A stretch of 64,000 bases of DNA from Bacteroidaceae bacterium (GTDB lineage Bacteria; Bacteroidota; Bacteroidia; Bacteroidales; Bacteroidaceae), in assembly GCA_017650105.1 (NCBI GenBank), contig JAGCFO010000006.1, positions 124,001 to 188,000 on the forward strand. Reading direction: 5' to 3'. The notes under the pieces are model-generated. The model saw nothing but the letters and a program-made list of their open reading frames with translations, ran no database searches and was not told the DNA's origin. Both the position numbers and the translations under genes were made by a program. Below are positions 62,370 through 64,000 of the stretch, piece after piece. Each line of letters opens with the position of its first letter. Within the stretch, counting starts at the first letter, position 1.

Positions 62370-64000
62370 TTAAAGCTTTGCCAGAGCGGCAGCGTACTTA
62401 ACGAACTCGACGTCTTTCTTTGCCTTCTCAAGCAGCGTACGATCGAGGGCAACAGCCTTTGCCAGGTTCTCAGCTACCTCGTTTGCCTTGTTGGTACGAG
62501 CACCGAGGATGGCTTTCAGATAGTAGGTATAGGCGTCAGCAGCCTCGATGTCGTTGAGAGTGCTCTTTGCCTTCGTGTAATCTTTAGCCATAATCTGAGC
62601 GAGGGCTGCAGCATTGGATTTGGTGTCACCGAAGGTGGATGCAGCACGAGCGTACTGTCCCTGAGCGATGTAGAGGTTGCCCAGAGCAGCAGCGTTGTCA
62701 ACAGCATCAGCACCCTTAGCCAGATAAGCCTCAGCCTCTGCGCGGTTACCCTTGAGCAGCTCCATCAAACCGAGGTTGGTGTTTGCCTCAGCAGCATTGG
62801 GGTTAGCCTTGATAGCCTTCTCCAGATAGGTCTTGGCTGTGTCGTAGTCGCCTTTCTGATAAGCCAGCTGGGCGATGTTGTTGTAAGCACGATAATCGTT
62901 GGGATAGAGGTCGATGGTCTTCTTGTAGATTTCCTCTTTCTTGGCGTTGTCGTTCACCAGAGTAGCAGCATAGAGCAGCTCGTCAACGCTCAGCACGGAG
63001 GGAGTAGCCTTGTAGGCATCCAAGATTTCGTCATCGGAACGTCCGATAAGCTGATAGTTGATGGTGAGACGTGCACGACGCAGCTGGGGCAGGATTTCGT
63101 CTGCCAAGTCGGAATAAACGGAAGAGATGTTCTTGATTTCACGCTCACGGGTTTCGGGATCTTTGTACATGGAGAGCACGCGAAGGATGAGGTCCTTGTC
63201 TTCGATGTTTGAAGCGGAAACCAGCTCCTGGAAGCCTTCCCAGTCCTCAGCGGTGTACTTGGTGTCGACGTCGGTGGAGACTTTTGTCTTCTTCAGCTGT
63301 TCGTTGACATAGGAGACAGCAGTCTTCTGACGGTTCTGAGCCAGACGATCGTTGAGCGATACATCACCATCGGGAGAAGCGTAAGCAGAAACCTCTACGT
63401 TTTCGAGGGCGAGGTTCTTGGTGTCGGCCTTGATCTCCTTCAGTTTCTCGGTGAAAGCCTTGATGTCGGCAGACTTCAGCTCGCTTGAGCGAAGGTTAGC
63501 CTGCTGGATAAGGAACATGATGTTGGCCTGCTTAGCCTGCTCGATGATGCGCTGGAAGGCATCCTCAGCATAAGCGGGCTTGGTGGAAGCGGCTGTTGCG
63601 AGGTAGAGCTCGCCCGTTGCCAGCACACCGTCGGCAACCTTCACGTCGGGCAGCGACTTCGACTTGCTGCCTACGCGCAGAACGGGACGGAGGTAGAGCT
63701 CCGACTTGGCCATAGCGGGGATGTAATCGTAGTTGGCCTTCATGGTCACGTTGCTGCCGTTCTTGTAAGAGATGGTCTGGTTGTTACCTTCAACCTTCTC
63801 GCCCTGGAATGTGTAAGGCTCGCTGGTAGCCTCGCCACCTTCGTACTTCAGCACGGGAGTAACGGTGAGGACGGCTTTCTTGGCAAAGAACTTTGCGGGG
63901 AACGTTCCGTGCATTGTGACGGGAACTTCACCGTTGACAGCCTCGAGCACTTCGGGAGACACAGTGAAATAATCAGCAGCAAGCTGGTTCATCTTGTTGC
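62370..64000 (-). CDS. Envelope protein with OmpA-like and TPR domains, N-terminus outside window
   Basis: At least 543 codons; the frame is open to the window edge and the visible ATG at 63992 follows open codons with no signal peptide, so the true start is beyond 64000. N-terminal visible part has beta-rich pairs (PAKFFAKKAVLTVTPVLKYEGG), the middle an OmpA-like peptidoglycan-binding pattern (ENVEVSAYASPDGDVSLNDRLAQNRQ), and from about residue 340 several TPRs (YKKTIDLYPNDYRAYNNIA, YDTAKTYLEKAIKANPNAAEA). Likely an abundant envelope linker or T9SS-associated protein; function not assigned. Confidence 0.85.
   Translation of the reverse strand, partial: NKMNQLAADYFTVSPEVLEAVNGEVPVTMHGTFPAKFFAKKAVLTVTPVLKYEGGEATSEPYTFQGEKVEGNNQTISYKNGSNVTMKANYDYIPAMAKSELYLRPVLRVGSKSKSLPDVKVADGVLATGELYLATAASTKPAYAEDAFQRIIEQAKQANIMFLIQQANLRSSELKSADIKAFTEKLKEIKADTKNLALENVEVSAYASPDGDVSLNDRLAQNRQKTAVSYVNEQLKKTKVSTDVDTKYTAEDWEGFQELVSASNIEDKDLILRVLSMYKDPETREREIKNISSVYSDLADEILPQLRRARLTINYQLIGRSDDEILDAYKATPSVLSVDELLYAATLVNDNAKKEEIYKKTIDLYPNDYRAYNNIAQLAYQKGDYDTAKTYLEKAIKANPNAAEANTNLGLMELLKGNRAEAEAYLAKGADAVDNAAALGNLYIAQGQYARAASTFGDTKSNAAALAQIMAKDYTKAKSTLNDIEAADAYTYYLKAILGARTNKANEVAENLAKAVALDRTLLEKAKKDVEFVKYAAALAKL

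Overview
The window is chromosomal DNA from a member of the Bacteroidales, probably close to Prevotellaceae or Bacteroidaceae; the genus cannot be named from sequence alone. Three things point there. Many genes are preceded by the Bacteroidota promoter pattern (TTTG, 19-21 nt, TAnnTTTG). Gene order is typical: DUF6242 - PorG-like - uppS - bamA - ompH - murI; folK - queA - truB - uppP - DUF3098 - ftsX; DUF4271 - hemD - rnpA - yidD - tatD - tyrS. Lineage families are present (DUF2723, DUF4271, DUF3098, YfhO, a C-terminal GIYDLMGRRV-type tail). No phage, IS element, plasmid gene, CRISPR array or rRNA is visible. There is one tRNA (Gln-TTG).

Layout. 1-12.8 kb (minus strand): kduD/kduI uronate catabolism; DUF2723 - polysaccharide deacetylase - queG; a membrane protein pair with purD; a DPP-IV-like peptidase; an RlmL-type methyltransferase with a long basic tail. 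12.9-13.9 kb: lytic transglycosylase. 14.3-24.9 kb (plus strand): a compact, A/T-richer surface-glycan cluster. It holds a Wzx-like flippase, a LicC-like/PLP-enzyme fusion, an opine-dehydrogenase-like enzyme, LicD, an SDR/cytidylyltransferase fusion, a second LicD, UDP-galactopyranose mutase and two glycosyltransferases. 24.9-31.2 kb: lipoprotein, YfhO, a glycosyltransferase, a TlpA-like lipoprotein. 31.3-41.7 kb: tRNA-Gln, tyrS, a YidD-TatD fusion, rnpA, hemD, DUF4271, LOG, ahcY, an M48 peptidase, metK, folK. 41.7-48.2 kb: queA, truB, uppP, DUF3098, GNAT/zinc ribbon, ftsX, miaB. 49-64 kb: a large secreted protein, the outer-membrane biogenesis operon (uppS, bamA, three OmpH/Skp), murI, dprA and an OmpA/TPR protein cut by the window end.

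Two things stand out. First, ten places carry the same kind of array. Each parses by hand into exact 21-nt units: a 12-nt word (TTCCTTCTTCAT, TCCCTTCTCCAA, TTTGTTCTCCAA or their reverse complements) plus a 9-nt core that is either an A-run/T-run or a CG-rich near-palindrome. The arrays lie in co-directional or divergent gaps, never convergent ones. One array is translated in frame and joins yidD to tatD as a heptapeptide repeat. The period equals seven codons and also two turns of B-DNA. I know of no described element of this kind.

Second, the glycan cluster encodes two separate CDP-activation fusions, two LicD transferases and an opine-dehydrogenase-like enzyme in a chain of overlapping genes. 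This fits a surface glycan carrying two different phospho-linked substituents, one of them possibly an N-carboxyalkylated amino-alcohol phosphate. That chemistry is inferred, not shown.
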